The notes under the pieces are model-generated. The model was not told where the DNA came from. It worked only from the letters and a program-made list of their open reading frames with translations, and did no database searches. A DNA stretch of 64,000 nt from Euglena gracilis (lineage: Eukaryota > Euglenida > Euglenophyceae > Euglenales). The position numbers were made by a program, and so were the translations under genes. This document shows positions 20,601 to 30,600 of the stretch, one piece after another. Where the stretch lies: NCBI GenBank assembly GCA_039621445.1, contig CP154957.1, forward strand, positions 28,008,541 through 28,072,540. Reading direction: 5' to 3'. Position 1 is the stretch's first letter; each line of letters begins with the position of its first letter.

Positions 20601-21524
20601 ACCCCTCGGAGGAGGAAGCACAGGCCCTGGTTTTACAGCAGCTCCCAGATTCCATGCGCAGAGCCATAGTCAGGGAACAGACACGAAAAAATCAGGATGC
20701 GCCAACGGTGCGGTTGTGGCACATCCCTGGGTTGACGGCGGAAAAGGCAACACAACTCGCCCAGGAGGCTGTGGGTGAAGGGGAGCCGGTGACAGTCAGG
20801 GCACACCGGGACGCCTTCCTCATCAAGCTCTACAGCCGGCGGGCACTGGAGAGGCTGATGATGAGGAACGGGGCCACGCTGCAGGGGGGCAATACAATGA
20901 AAATCACCCCCCACGAAACAAAGCTGGGATTGGAAGAGGTTTTTCGACACGCTGAAAACGAGCTGCGGTGCCAGGAACGGTCTGACAGCTATGGCCGTTC
21001 CTGGGGTGGGCGTGGGGTCCCAGCCCACCAGGAAGACTACTGGGCTGGGGGGCTCGACAATTTTTCAGTCTTCGAAGTAAAATCCCACGAAGCCAGGCCG
21101 GCCCAGCCCCAGAAAACCATTTCACAGCCAGCTGAGGGAGGAGCAAAAGCGGGACCCCCCAAAGGCCCTGAGGGGCCACAGGACAGGCAATCACGGCACC
21201 GGGGCGGGTCACCTGGAAAGGGACGGGAGGGACGCAGGTCACCCAGCCCGGGGCAAAAGGGAAAGGGGTTCGGCAGAGGGGCTGGCAAGGGCGGCCCAGA
21301 TTTTCGCCCAGTCAGGTCCCCAACCCCCCACCCAGCCACCAACAGGGAACAAACCGGTGGACCAGCCCTGCAGCCAGTGCGAGGTCACAGATCACTGGTC
21401 TCGGGAATGCCCAGAAAAGAAGTGTTATGAGTGCGGGAAAACGGGACATCTGGCACGACAGTGCTGGTGGAGAAGGGGAAAGAGGAAGGGGACTTCCACG
21501 CCACCACGGCGGGGGAGTGCCTGA
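17609..21524 (+). pseudogene. gag: gag of copy B (frame breaks in C-runs)
   Basis: The frame is open from the LTR; the first in-frame ATG after the primer site is at 17609 (MALPSSLGLLTG). The N-terminal half, which is split in copy A, is one frame here up to a C-run at about 19005-19018, where the frame moves. It includes the acidic EEEDEEE patch and long coiled-coil region. The capsid-like region is open in 19349-21430 (FLIKLYSRRALERLMMR and others). A deletion near 21353 relative to A moves the zinc-knuckle part (DQPCSQC.., CYECGKTGHLARQC) to another frame, which ends at TGA 21522-21524. Confidence 0.9.
19376..19614 (+). other. about 230-bp segment present in gag of copy B and absent from copy A
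   Basis: Sequence left (CTGGCCCCCAGAG) and right (ACCAAGGGGCAGCC) is contiguous in copy A near 1720. The extra segment holds three pyrimidine-plus-CAG stretches (ending about 19422 and 19579) that resemble splice acceptors. It could be gag sequence deleted from A, or an insertion in B. No repeat ends are visible. Confidence 0.6.
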
Positions 21525-21958
21525 AAATGCGGGGCCAGAAGGGAGGGGACGGGGGCCCAGGGTGCCCGCAGCACGGCCCTCGGAAGGGGGGTGAGGAAAG
21601 GGTTCACGGACAGGGTTGGGTTTTGGTCAAGGGAAGGTCCAACGGCAGACCCGGACCTGGACCTGCACGGACCCCCCAGCCCCCCTGACTGGGACACGAA
21701 AAGGGGCTGGGGGGGGGCCAGCAGGCCCTCTCATTCGACTCTGCCAACCCCTGGGCTGCGCTTTTCCCCAGCGAGGGCAGTCCAGGGGGGGGCTCAGGTC
21801 AGAGTTCAGGTTCGGGACAAAGGGAGAAGGGACACAAGGCGGCTGGCCCTCCGCAGCAGGCCGCCCAGGGGTCTTCGGGTTCCAGCACACCCAGTCTACC
21901 GCAGATCACAACACCAGGAAGGGAGGGAAAAAACGCAGAACAAAAAAATAAAAAATAA
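21525..21958 (+). other. gag-pol junction of copy B
   Basis: A basic Lys/Arg-rich frame (open 21591-22094, in the zinc-knuckle frame) overlaps the start of the pol frame, which opens at 21959 after a TAA. The A-rich tract at 21942-21969 sits at the overlap. Going from the gag frame to the pol frame there needs a -1 shift. No ATG opens the pol frame near its start, so frameshifting or readthrough is the likely route. Confidence 0.5.
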
Positions 21959-24526
21959 AAAGACAAAACGCTCTCACAGGCATCAATCAGGGAGGCAGCA
22001 AGGGAGGTCATCAACGTTCCCCAAACCATCAAGGGCACGGATGAAACCGCCCCCAGCACGGAAAGGGATTCAGGTTTTTCGATTCGCCAGGTGAGGTGCG
22101 TCAGGACCGCACCTTCCACCTCAACCCTCACAACACCCCCAGCACCACTCCCAGCCCGTTCCTCAGGGTTTGGGAGGTCGCCCTCCCGGTGGATCTCCCA
22201 GGACTACCACGTCCGGGAGGAGTACGTCAGGGACGTACTCCGCTGCCTGGGTGTCCAGCCGGAGGTGGACGCCTTTTCTGCCAAAGAAAACCGCAGGTTT
22301 GTCCGCTGGTGGGGGCCAGGGAGTGGGGAAGGGGAAGATGCCTTCAAACAGGACTGGGGCAGGGAGGTTTTGTGGATCAACCCACCTTATAAAAAAAAAC
22401 AGGAGGTTCTCGAAAAAATAAGGAGGGATCAGGCCCATGCCATCCTGGTGATCCCCAGGTGGCCGGGGAGGCGTTGGTACAGGGAGGCCAGTGGCTTGGC
22501 AGTGCGCCAAGTCACGTTCCCTCAGGGAACACGATTTTTCGGCAGAGGGGAGGTGTTGTGCCGGGGGACCAAGTGGGCCATCACAGCCTTTTTGCTGTGT
22601 GGGCACCCAGACCGATGCACGTGGGAGGAGGTGACACGAAAGGGGAGGGAGAAAAAAACCAGGTTCGGGACACATTTTTCAGGGCCACCCCCAGGGACCG
22701 GGGGGGCCACAGGGGAGGTCAAGCCGGCACACCTGGGGCAGGTGGGGAGAGCGGACCAGCCCAGGCGGATGCTGGACCTGTTCTGCGGGACAGGTTCAGT
22801 GGGGGACGTCTACCGCAGCCTGGGTTACCAGGGTACGTCGGTGGACGTGGACCCCAGGTGGCGGCCAGACATTTGTGTTGACGTGCTAAGATGGAATTTT
22901 AAAAAGCAGTTCCAGCCTGGGGATTTTGAGGTGGTGGTGTGCGGGGTCCCCTGCACCGAGTTCAGCCTGGCCCTGACCACCAGGGAACGAGATTTGAAAA
23001 AAGCTGATCGGCTGGTGCAGCGGGCCCTGACCATCATCCGATACCTCCGCCCACAGCGGTGGTGGCTGGAAAACCCCCGGTACGGGTACCTGCGGACCCG
23101 CAGGTACATGGCAGGAATCCCGCACGTGGACGTGGACTACTGCCAGTACGCTGACTGGGGCTACCAGAAGCCCACCAGGATATGGGGCAGCCCCCATGTC
23201 CTGGGTCTCCGGCCACGGGTGTGTGACGGCCGGACCTGCTCAAACCTGGAAAGCCCAGTACCTGAGGGGGGACGAAAGGGACGGCACAAAATTCGGCTCA
23301 GCAGCAAACACCAAAACCTGCCCAGGCACCTGAAATATCGGATCCCAGAGGCACTCGTCTGTGACCTGGCCACAACACCGGCACCGGAGGCCCAGGCTGC
23401 TGTGTCTTCGGGGCCAGAGGGAGCCCAACGCGGGGTGCCCTCGGTCCTGCTCCATGAGGTGCGGCAGGGTGCCAGGGAACGGCAGCTGCTGATGCGGGTG
23501 CAGGCCAGGGGGCCAGACGGACAGACCCGCTTCATCAACGCCCTCATTGACACAGGGGCAGAGGTGAACCTGGTCCGGAGAGGCATGCTACCCAGCACAT
23601 ACCTCCTACCTGCCCCCAAGCCCCTGTCCCTGGTGACGGCTAGTGGAGCCAAGATGGAAGGTGGGGAACGTGAGGCAACCCTGGACCTGGTCCTCCGGCG
23701 GGAGGGAGGCCTGGGTCAGGGGGAAGGGGCCCTGTGGACTGCCCCAGCCTCCTTCTATGAGGCCGACATCCACGTGGAGGCCATCATCGGCTTCCCGTGG
23801 CTGGAGGAAAACCAGCTCGGGGTGTTTCCACACCTCCGGGCCTTGGCATTGAAGGGGGAGCAGGTGGTCCTCCTTCGGGGGCATGACACGGAAGGTGAGC
23901 AAGTTCAGCCAGCAATCCATAAAAAGGCCCTCAAGCGAGTGAGATACCTGAAAACGGTGGAAAAAGTCAGAGCACTGCAGCTTGCTTTGCCAGAGGCAGC
24001 CCTGGGGGAGAACACCGAGGCGCCTGAGTGGGAAGAAAAACCCCTGCACGAGGATGAGGCAACCCAGGAGGTTGTGGCCAGGGAACTCCTGCAGGCAGCC
24101 CGGGAGGTCGAGGGACGGGCAGCCCAAGGGGTCATCCTTATTCCCGAGGGGGAACAGGTGACCAGCCAGCGGGCTGAGGAACTCCGGGCAGCCCTCCGAA
24201 GGGATTTCGAGGGGGAGGTTCTCCGGGACAGGATTTGGGAGGAGAGAATTGTTCGGGGGCCCCTGGGGGAAGGGAAAATCGAATTAACACCGGGATCTGT
24301 GACAAAGAAACAAAGGCCCATCCACCTGACGGGGGAGAGGCACAGGGCACTGTGTGACCTGGTGGACGAGTGGGTTCGGGACAAGAAGGTGGAGGAGGGT
24401 GCCCAGTGCCTGGAGCAGCCCCACATTCGTGGTGGCCAAGAAACAGGGGAAGTGGCGTGGGGTTGTGGATTTCCGGGCATTAAACGAGGCCACGGTGACG
24501 GATGCATACCCCCTTCCCAGGATTGA
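21959..24526 (+). CDS. pol: pol of copy B, N-terminal part: Dam-like, C5 methyltransferase, protease, start of RT
   Basis: One uninterrupted frame. The start SQASIREAAREVINVPQ.. looks coding but has no ATG, so it would be made as a gag-pol fusion. Order: Dam-like domain (about 22179-22680), C5 methyltransferase (about 22766-23262), protease with ALIDTGAEVNLV (about 23540-23575), an acidic spacer, then the start of RT (IHLTGERHRALCDLVDEWV). Near 24395 two bases are missing relative to copy A and RT carries on in another frame, so the last about 40 codons given here are out of frame. Placing two DNA methyltransferase domains in front of protease is unlike the usual Ty3 pol. Confidence 0.9.
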   Translation, partial: KDKTLSQASIREAAREVINVPQTIKGTDETAPSTERDSGFSIRQVRCVRTAPSTSTLTTPPAPLPARSSGFGRSPSRWISQDYHVREEYVRDVLRCLGVQPEVDAFSAKENRRFVRWWGPGSGEGEDAFKQDWGREVLWINPPYKKKQEVLEKIRRDQAHAILVIPRWPGRRWYREASGLAVRQVTFPQGTRFFGRGEVLCRGTKWAITAFLLCGHPDRCTWEEVTRKGREKKTRFGTHFSGPPPGTGGATGEVKPAHLGQVGRADQPRRMLDLFCGTGSVGDVYRSLGYQGTSVDVDPRWRPDICVDVLRWNFKKQFQPGDFEVVVCGVPCTEFSLALTTRERDLKKADRLVQRALTIIRYLRPQRWWLENPRYGYLRTRRYMAGIPHVDVDYCQYADWGYQKPTRIWGSPHVLGLRPRVCDGRTCSNLESPVPEGGRKGRHKIRLSSKHQNLPRHLKYRIPEALVCDLATTPAPEAQAAVSSGPEGAQRGVPSVLLHEVRQGARERQLLMRVQARGPDGQTRFINALIDTGAEVNLVRRGMLPSTYLLPAPKPLSLVTASGAKMEGGEREATLDLVLRREGGLGQGEGALWTAPASFYEADIHVEAIIGFPWLEENQLGVFPHLRALALKGEQVVLLRGHDTEGEQVQPAIHKKALKRVRYLKTVEKVRALQLALPEAALGENTEAPEWEEKPLHEDEATQEVVARELLQAAREVEGRAAQGVILIPEGEQVTSQRAEELRAALRRDFEGEVLRDRIWEERIVRGPLGEGKIELTPGSVTKKQRPIHLTGERHRALCDLVDEWVRDKKVEEGAQCLEQPHIRGGQETGEVAWGCGFPGIKRGHGDGCIPPSQD
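22179..22680 (+). other. Dam-like (adenine-N6 type) domain in pol of copy B, intact frame
   Basis: Residues run WISQDYHVREEYVRDVL, then VQPEVDAFSAKENRRFVRWW, then REVLWINPPYKKKQEVL with NPPY at 22379-22390, then AHAILVIPRWPGRRWYREA and an ITAFLLCGH strand. This matches the layout of phage-type Dam methyltransferases and the Dam-like domain of DIRS elements: D.FA/N pocket, NPPY catalytic loop, and P.W..WW-like strand. In A/B it stands at the head of pol. I infer possible m6A or m4C activity or a retained DNA-binding role; the SAM-binding FxGxG motif of larger amino-methyltransferases is not evident. Confidence 0.8.
22766..23262 (+). other. C5 cytosine-specific DNA methyltransferase domain in pol of copy B, intact frame
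   Basis: Motif I DLFCGTGSVG, motif II TSVDVDPRW, a D.....W acidic segment, motif IV VVVCGVPCTEFS with the catalytic Pro-Cys, a TTRERDLKKADRLVQRAL helix, motif VI WWLENPRYG, and a motif VIII-like CQYADWGYQKPTRIW, then a Cys-containing tail (VCDGRTCSN). Key residues for SAM binding and cysteine nucleophile are all present. The domain is conserved between A and B with mostly silent or conservative change as far as I can see by eye, unlike the C-run indels around it. It follows the Dam-like domain by about 50 residues and precedes protease. Confidence 0.9.
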
Positions 24527-26211
24527 GGACATCCTGGTGAACCAGGGACGGAGGTACCTGTTCTCCGTCCTTGATCTCAAGGATGCCTTCCATCAGGTGC
24601 CCCTGCACGAAGACTCACGCCCATACACCTGCTGCAGCACCCCCCGCGGGTCCAAGCAGTGGTGTGTGGTCGTGATGGGACTGAAAAATGGAGTGGCCAT
24701 TTTTCAGCGGGTGATCGACTACTCGCTGGGGGAAGTGGCTGATGTCGCCAACCCATACGTTGACGACATCATCGTGGGGACAGAGTGGTGTGGCACGGAG
24801 AAAGCTACCATGGAGGCACACGACCAGGACATCAGGCGAGTGTTAGGGGCACTGCGGGAACACCGCCTGGTCGTGGACAAAAACAAGTGCCGCTTCTTCG
24901 TAAGAAAAGTGGAGTTCTGTGGCCACATCCTGGGGGGAGGAAAACGGAGGCCAGCACCGGGCAAACTCATGGCGCTGGAGAAGTGGGAGGAGCCCCGCAC
25001 GATCACAGCCCTCAGGGGCTTTCTGGGCTTCACCAACTACTACTCCAGCTACGTGAAGGAGTATGCCCGGTATGCAGCCCCCCTGATGGACCTCCTCAAG
25101 GTAGGACGAGTGGAGAGTAAAAAAGGCAGCAAAAAACCTGTGAAATTCGGCCAAGTGGAACAGGAGGCCTTCACCCCCCTGAAGCAGGAGCTCCTCCGGG
25201 GATTGGAGCTCCACACCATCAACCCGGACCAGCCATTCATTCTCCGGGTTGATGCGAGCGAAAAGGCGGTGGGGGCAGCCCTTGAACAGTTTTTGGAGAC
25301 AACGGAGGGGATGCCCACAGCCGTGGAGGCCACCACACGGAAAACCGTGCCTGTGGCCTTCTGCTCCAGGAAGCTCACGGCTGGGCAGGTGAAGAGCTGG
25401 TCTCCGCGAGAGAAGGAGACTTACGCCATCATCCTGGCCCTCCAAAAAATGGGCCTCCTACATCGGCCTGCAGCCGGTGTTGGTCCTCACGGACCACAAG
25501 TCCCTGGAGGCCTGGGCCAAGGAAACCCTGGACACGCCCAGCGGACCTGCCAGGAGGCGGGGACACTGGCATGAAATGTTCTCCCGGTTTGACCTTCACG
25601 TGGTCTACATCCCGGGAAAGGAAAACGTGGTGGCGGATGCCCTCAGCAGATGGGCATATCCTGCCTCCAAGGCATTTGCCGACATCAGCCTCCACGGGAG
25701 CGAGGAGGATGAGGAGGCAATGAGGGCCATGATCGAAGAAGAACGGAGGGAAGAGCGGGAATGCGGGACACCGCACGGAGGGGAGGAACTCCACGTGGCG
25801 GTAACAACACGCAGCGGGAGAGACACATCGCAGGCGGAACGGGCAGCACAGCACAAACCTGGCCCCAGCCCCACAGACGGGGAGGGGGCTGAGGATTCAG
25901 TGCCAGGGGGCCCTGGCCCTGACCCCACAGGGGGGGAGGGGCCTGGGGACGCCCCCTCGGGAGATTCGGGTCCCATCCTCGCGGGAGGGGAGGGACCTGG
26001 GGGACCTGGGTTGGACACGCGGGAGACACGAGGTTCCCCACGTGCCCATCTTTTCGTGGATGAATTCGGGAATGAACAGCCGGCAAGAAGGGGGGGACCT
26101 GAGGAACACCAACCGGGGCGAAGAGTTCTGAGTGAGGACCTGCAGCCGACCCCCCCCATCGATGATCCCCACCGGGGGGATCTCGGGGAACCTGTGGGGG
26201 AACCAATTTGA
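24354..26211 (+). pseudogene. pol: pol of copy B: reverse transcriptase, RNase H and linker (frameshifted)
   Basis: RT in the frame 24354-25574 has VVDFRALNEATVTDAYPLP, LDLKDAFHQVPL, YVDD (about 24759-24770), FCGHIL and FLGFTNYY. RNase H begins ILRVDASEKAVGAAL. An extra A in the run at 25444-25450 moves the frame, and RNase H continues in 25477-26211 (VLTDHKSLEAW, VADALSRW). The Gly/Pro-rich linker then meets a TGA (26209-26211) where copy A has TCA. Confidence 0.93.
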
Positions 26212-26223
26212 CTTTCTCCAGAC

Positions 26224-27000
26224 ATGGGGGTGCACACCCAGGAGGAGGTGGAGGAGGATCCCTCCATCCCAGTGATGGACAGGGTTTGGTCACGGGCATA
26301 TGAAAATTGCCCTGTGTGGGGGCCTGTTTATGCAAGTGAGCAGGCCCCTGCAGGAGAGTGGCCTGAGGGAGTCTGTCTGTACGAGGACAAAATGTACACG
26401 GACGGGCTCCTCTGTGTGCCCACCAGCCTGATGGGGCTCGTGGTCCGGGCCCACCACGGCGACGCGGGCCACCCAGGAGCCTCCAGGCTCTGGCACCAGA
26501 TGGGGCGGTGGTACAGGTTCGCCGATCCAAGGGGGGCTGAGAAAATCACCCAAGTCATCCAGCGGCAATGTGAAATCTGCCAAGCCCGCGACCCCTCTCT
26601 GTCCGTGGACCGTGAGAGTGGGTGGACAGTGGCCACCCCCCACAAGTACAAGGGCCTGACAGCTGAGGTGGTGGCCAAGGCCATGTTCCGCCACTGGGAC
26701 ATGTTCGGGGTGCCCTCTGTGGTGACCTCGGACCGTGGCCCCCATTTTGCTTCGGCTTGGTGGCAAACAATGTGCGCCGCCATGGGGGTGAGGCGTGCCT
26801 ACGGGCAGGCCTACCACCACCAGGCCAACGGTCGGGCAGAGGTGGCAGGCCAACGGGTGATGAACACCCTGTCCAAGCTCATCGCTGACCTGTCGGAGAA
26901 GGAGGCCTCATGGGTGGTGCTGTTACCCAAAGCCCTCCGGCACCTGCACGATGTGCCAGGGGAGTCCGGCTTGTCGCCCTACGAGGTGGTCTTCGGGCGG
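26224..27000 (+). pseudogene. pol: pol of copy B: integrase, left part, core deletion
   Basis: The HHCC module (HHGDAGHPGASRLWHQ..CEICQA) is present. Relative to copy A about 130 bp is missing at 26598, removing the strand with the first catalytic Asp (VAVDLFAMPE). TSDRGPHFA and QANGRAEVAGQ are kept. The frame stays open up to the insertion point of element C at 27000/27001. Confidence 0.92.
26997..27000 (+). other. 4-bp target site duplication of element C (left copy)
   Basis: GCGG at 26997-27000 is repeated at 44653-44656. Removing element C and one GCGG restores the sequence seen in copy A near 9329. Confidence 0.95.
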
Positions 27001-27432
27001 TGTGTACCAGGCAGCCATTCTGCCATGGCACTGTGTACCAGATACAATGGGCTACGGCCTACAAGCTGGCTACGGCCGGGCTGTACACAGTGGCATGGTT
27101 AAACCATAAGACAAAGAGAGAATCTCAGAGCTAGCGAAAGCTTAGCGAAAGTAACTGGTTCCTAATTCAAGGTTATCGGGTTTGGTGCTTTGCAATTCTC
27201 TTTTAGAATACTGAGGGCGAAGGCCCATTTGAATACAAGTTTTATTTCTTTCTTTTACAAAGCTCGAAAGAGCGAAAGTCACTTTCATATAAGGGACTGC
27301 GGTCCCACCAATTCTTCTGCTTGTGTGCTTTGCATTCAAAAGGGGAAAAGGGAAGCAAATTTTATTGTTACTCCCCCCACGGGCTTTTCGGGAGGAAAGC
27401 ATAAGTAGAAAAGCCGGGGTGGGACGTACACT
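27001..27432 (+). repeat. 5' LTR of element C
   Basis: Starts TGTGTACC and ends GTACACT, with near-inverted tips. It contains hairpins closed by tetraloops (GGC-TACG-GCC at 27050-27059 and 27068-27077; AGC-GAAA-GCT at 27133-27142; GCTC-GAAA-GAGC at 27262-27273). Identical to 44221-44652. Confidence 0.97.
27288..27294 (+). promoter_or_regulatory. TATA-like box in the 5' LTR of element C
   Basis: TATAAGG in the context CTTTCATATAAGGGACT, about 140 nt before the LTR end. The position suits an LTR promoter, but nothing else supports it. Confidence 0.35.
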
Positions 27433-27447
27433 TGGTAGCAGAATAGG
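27433..27447 (+). other. primer binding site of element C
   Basis: TGGTAGCAGAATAGG follows the LTR end directly. TGGTA plus CAGA resembles sites complementary to the 3' end of initiator tRNA-Met used by many LTR elements. Confidence 0.75.
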
Positions 27448-27653
27448 TTTAACGGTCGAACGACCAAAGAAAAACTCAGAAAAAGGCGCCTAAGCACGGG
27501 CGAGGTGTCTCAGGGGCACAAGTGGCTACGGCTGCATCACAACGCCTCTGAGCCCCCACCTTTGCTTATCTTTTTGGGTCTTTTCACACAAGTTTTTACA
27601 ATTTTTACAATTTTTACGATTTTCACAAAAATTTTCCCAATTTTTCATCTGAA
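27448..27653 (+). other. 5' leader of element C
   Basis: About 200 nt without an ORF. The last 70 nt are T-rich with three TTTTTACAA-like units (about 27593-27620). Packaging or dimer signals would be expected here, but none can be named. Confidence 0.5.
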
Positions 27654-30600
27654 ATGCAAAGTGCACATGCACATACTGGAAACGCACCTATTAACTATGC
27701 CTTGTTAATAGGTTCGCTTCGTGGACTGCAGAATGCAGACGAAGTCGCTACGGCGACAGATAATTTTTCTTTACAAGGGGCGAATGCCCAAGTCGCTTTA
27801 GCGACAGAAAATTTTTATCCACAAGGGGCGGATGCCCAAGCCGCTTCTGCGGTGGAAACTTTTTCCATACAAGGGGCGGACGCCCAAGCCGCTTCGGCGG
27901 TACCCCCCCCACAACTGGGTTTTCGAACCCAAACCGCATTAGCGGTGCCCCCCCCTACAACAAGCCGCTTCGGCGGTACCCCCCCCCTCCAAGGGTCTTC
28001 GGACCCAAGCCGCTTTGGCGGTGCCCCCCCCCCCCTACAAGGGTCTACGGACCCAACCCGCATTCGCGGACCCACTGTTAAAACAACGGTACAACATAAC
28101 CCTACAATGGGTCTATGGACCCCTTCCGCTTCTGCGGAGTCTGACTCACAAGTGGGCAGAATGCCCGAATGGAACTGGGAATTAGTGCCTTTTGGCACCC
28201 AATTGCCTACAGAGCCCCCCCCTTACGAGGACGGGTTGGAAACACCTTGTTTTTTCCAACCCCCCCCGGCCCTACCACCGGTAAGCCCCATTCGGGACTT
28301 GCCCCCCCCTCCACAATTGGGAGAAATCCCAGAACTACCTTGGTCCGCTGAAATGCGGTTGGTGGTCCCGGACACTGCCGGTGTCATTGTTCCCATGGAC
28401 AATGACCCCGAAGAAGACCGGGATTCGTTCTCCAGTAATACCGTTGAGCGCGTAGTCGCAACTTTACCGGAGAACCACCCACTACAACAGCAATTTCGAC
28501 ACATCGAAGCATGTGTCCAAAATTGCGCTAAAACACTGAACCAAGTCCTACAATTTGATGAAGACAGTCACAAGGCCGTTTTCGGCAAGCTGGACTTCCT
28601 TTGGCAATATATCCAAGAATTTGGACAATTTTGCCAAAAGAATTTTAACTCCACTACAATGGACCTTCAGAACCTCCACCAAGGTTTTGACGCATTTTTG
28701 CGCAACACCTTGGTACACAACTTCCAACAGGTACAAGAGACCCTCCAAACCGCGGAATCGCGGAATAACGCAAAATTTTCACATTTACAACAAAATTTAC
28801 AACAATTGTTCACACAACTGGAAAACTTTTCTTATACAATGCAAGAAATGCAGTCCCGCCTACAACAACGGGATAAAGCGCCTACGGGTGCGGAACTTGG
28901 CTCATATGTCTCATATGAGCACTTCTCAACCCTATCCAATGTTGTACAACAATCCCAGGAACGCATTTTGCGTTTGGGTGATGAAAACGCAAGTTTTCAT
29001 CAAAATTTTACACAAATACGCGAAAACTATGTACAAAGAGCTTTTGCTCAACAACTGGAAGAGCGGATTGCTCGTTTGGAACAAACTTCCTGCAAATGCG
29101 GTGAAGTTTCCCACAATTTGACCACATTGCACACTCAAGTGGCGGAAATCGCGCATCGGCAAGATTTCCTCCATGAAAAGTGGCAAAACGACATACAAAA
29201 ACTTGAAACTGCGTCCAATGCGCTACAAACCGCTACGGCGGAACTCCAATCCCGCGATGCGGTGATTCTTAGCTTACAAACCGCGAATGCGGAACTCCAA
29301 GACCGAGAAACGGTCATAACTACCATCCAAACCGCGAATGCGGACCTCCAAATTGCGTTTGCAGACCTGAAAACCGCTTTTGCGGATGTTTCGGGACTAC
29401 AAACTGCAATTGGGGACTTACAACGCCGCTTTGCGGAAATTTCCACCAAAAATCCCAGTATGGGAGCATTACGATCCACTGTAACCGATTTGCACAATCA
29501 GTTACAAGCGGATGTGAACAAAATCGAATCCGCGTTTGCGGATTTGCACAAACGGTGCAACGGTATTCAAAAATCAATTCCGGATATCACCGGCATTGAA
29601 ACCGCACTTGCGGATTTGAATACCCAACACAAAACCTTACAATCCACCACTTCCCATTTACAAAAACGCGTACAAACACTTTCTACAAGGGTCTCCGGAC
29701 TCCAACCATCCTCGGATGGACAAACGGTTCGCGAAGTCGAACTACCCCTTGATTTTCGCACATTTTACGACCAAATGCTTGCGAAAAATCAGGAAAACTT
29801 ACAAGAATTTTGTGAAACCTTGATGAGGACCGAAAATTCGGTCACCCAACAAGTTCTCACACTAAAACAACAAATCTCGGTGTTGGAGAACCGACTTTCT
29901 ACAATGATGGATGACAAAACCGCTGAAAATGCGGTAGGGGTACTCCAACCCACGTTGGGTACCACAACCCCACAAACCGAGAATCGGTTGAACACCCTTA
30001 CAACCGCAATGGAAACTTTGGTTAAGCGGGTCCAATTCCTGGACACCACTTTTCCAAAGCTTTCAGCGGATTTTGCCTCCATTGTTGACAAACTACCACT
30101 TTTGGATGAGTTACCCTCATACCGCAAACGTATTAAGCGTTTGCAGAGTGATGTTGAAAGAATTTCGGACCTTTTCCAAGTGGTTGGTTCATTGGAACAA
30201 AGTATCCAAGATGTTGCATTGACTTTGGACGAGATTCATGCAAAATCCCGCAACCCCCCGCACTTTGCCCCTGAAAACCGTGTTTTCGGTGGTCAAAATG
30301 CAACTTCCAGCTCACAACGCGCTTTTCGCGCATCAACCGAAGCATCTTCGGATGCCCGACATCCAACTCGCGACTTTGTGCATCAAATTCGCGATTCGTT
30401 GGATGCCAATCCTTCCAAAAGCGCAGTATGCGCACCCCTACAAGCATCTTCGGATGCGCATGCCCTACAAGCATCCACGGATGCACATGATCATGAACAT
30501 GCCTACAATCGCGATTACAATCGCCCGTTTATACCACAACTTAAGATTCCCCCCCCTAAGGGTGAATCTTCGGATGAGGAACCGGTTTTTACCACAAAAA

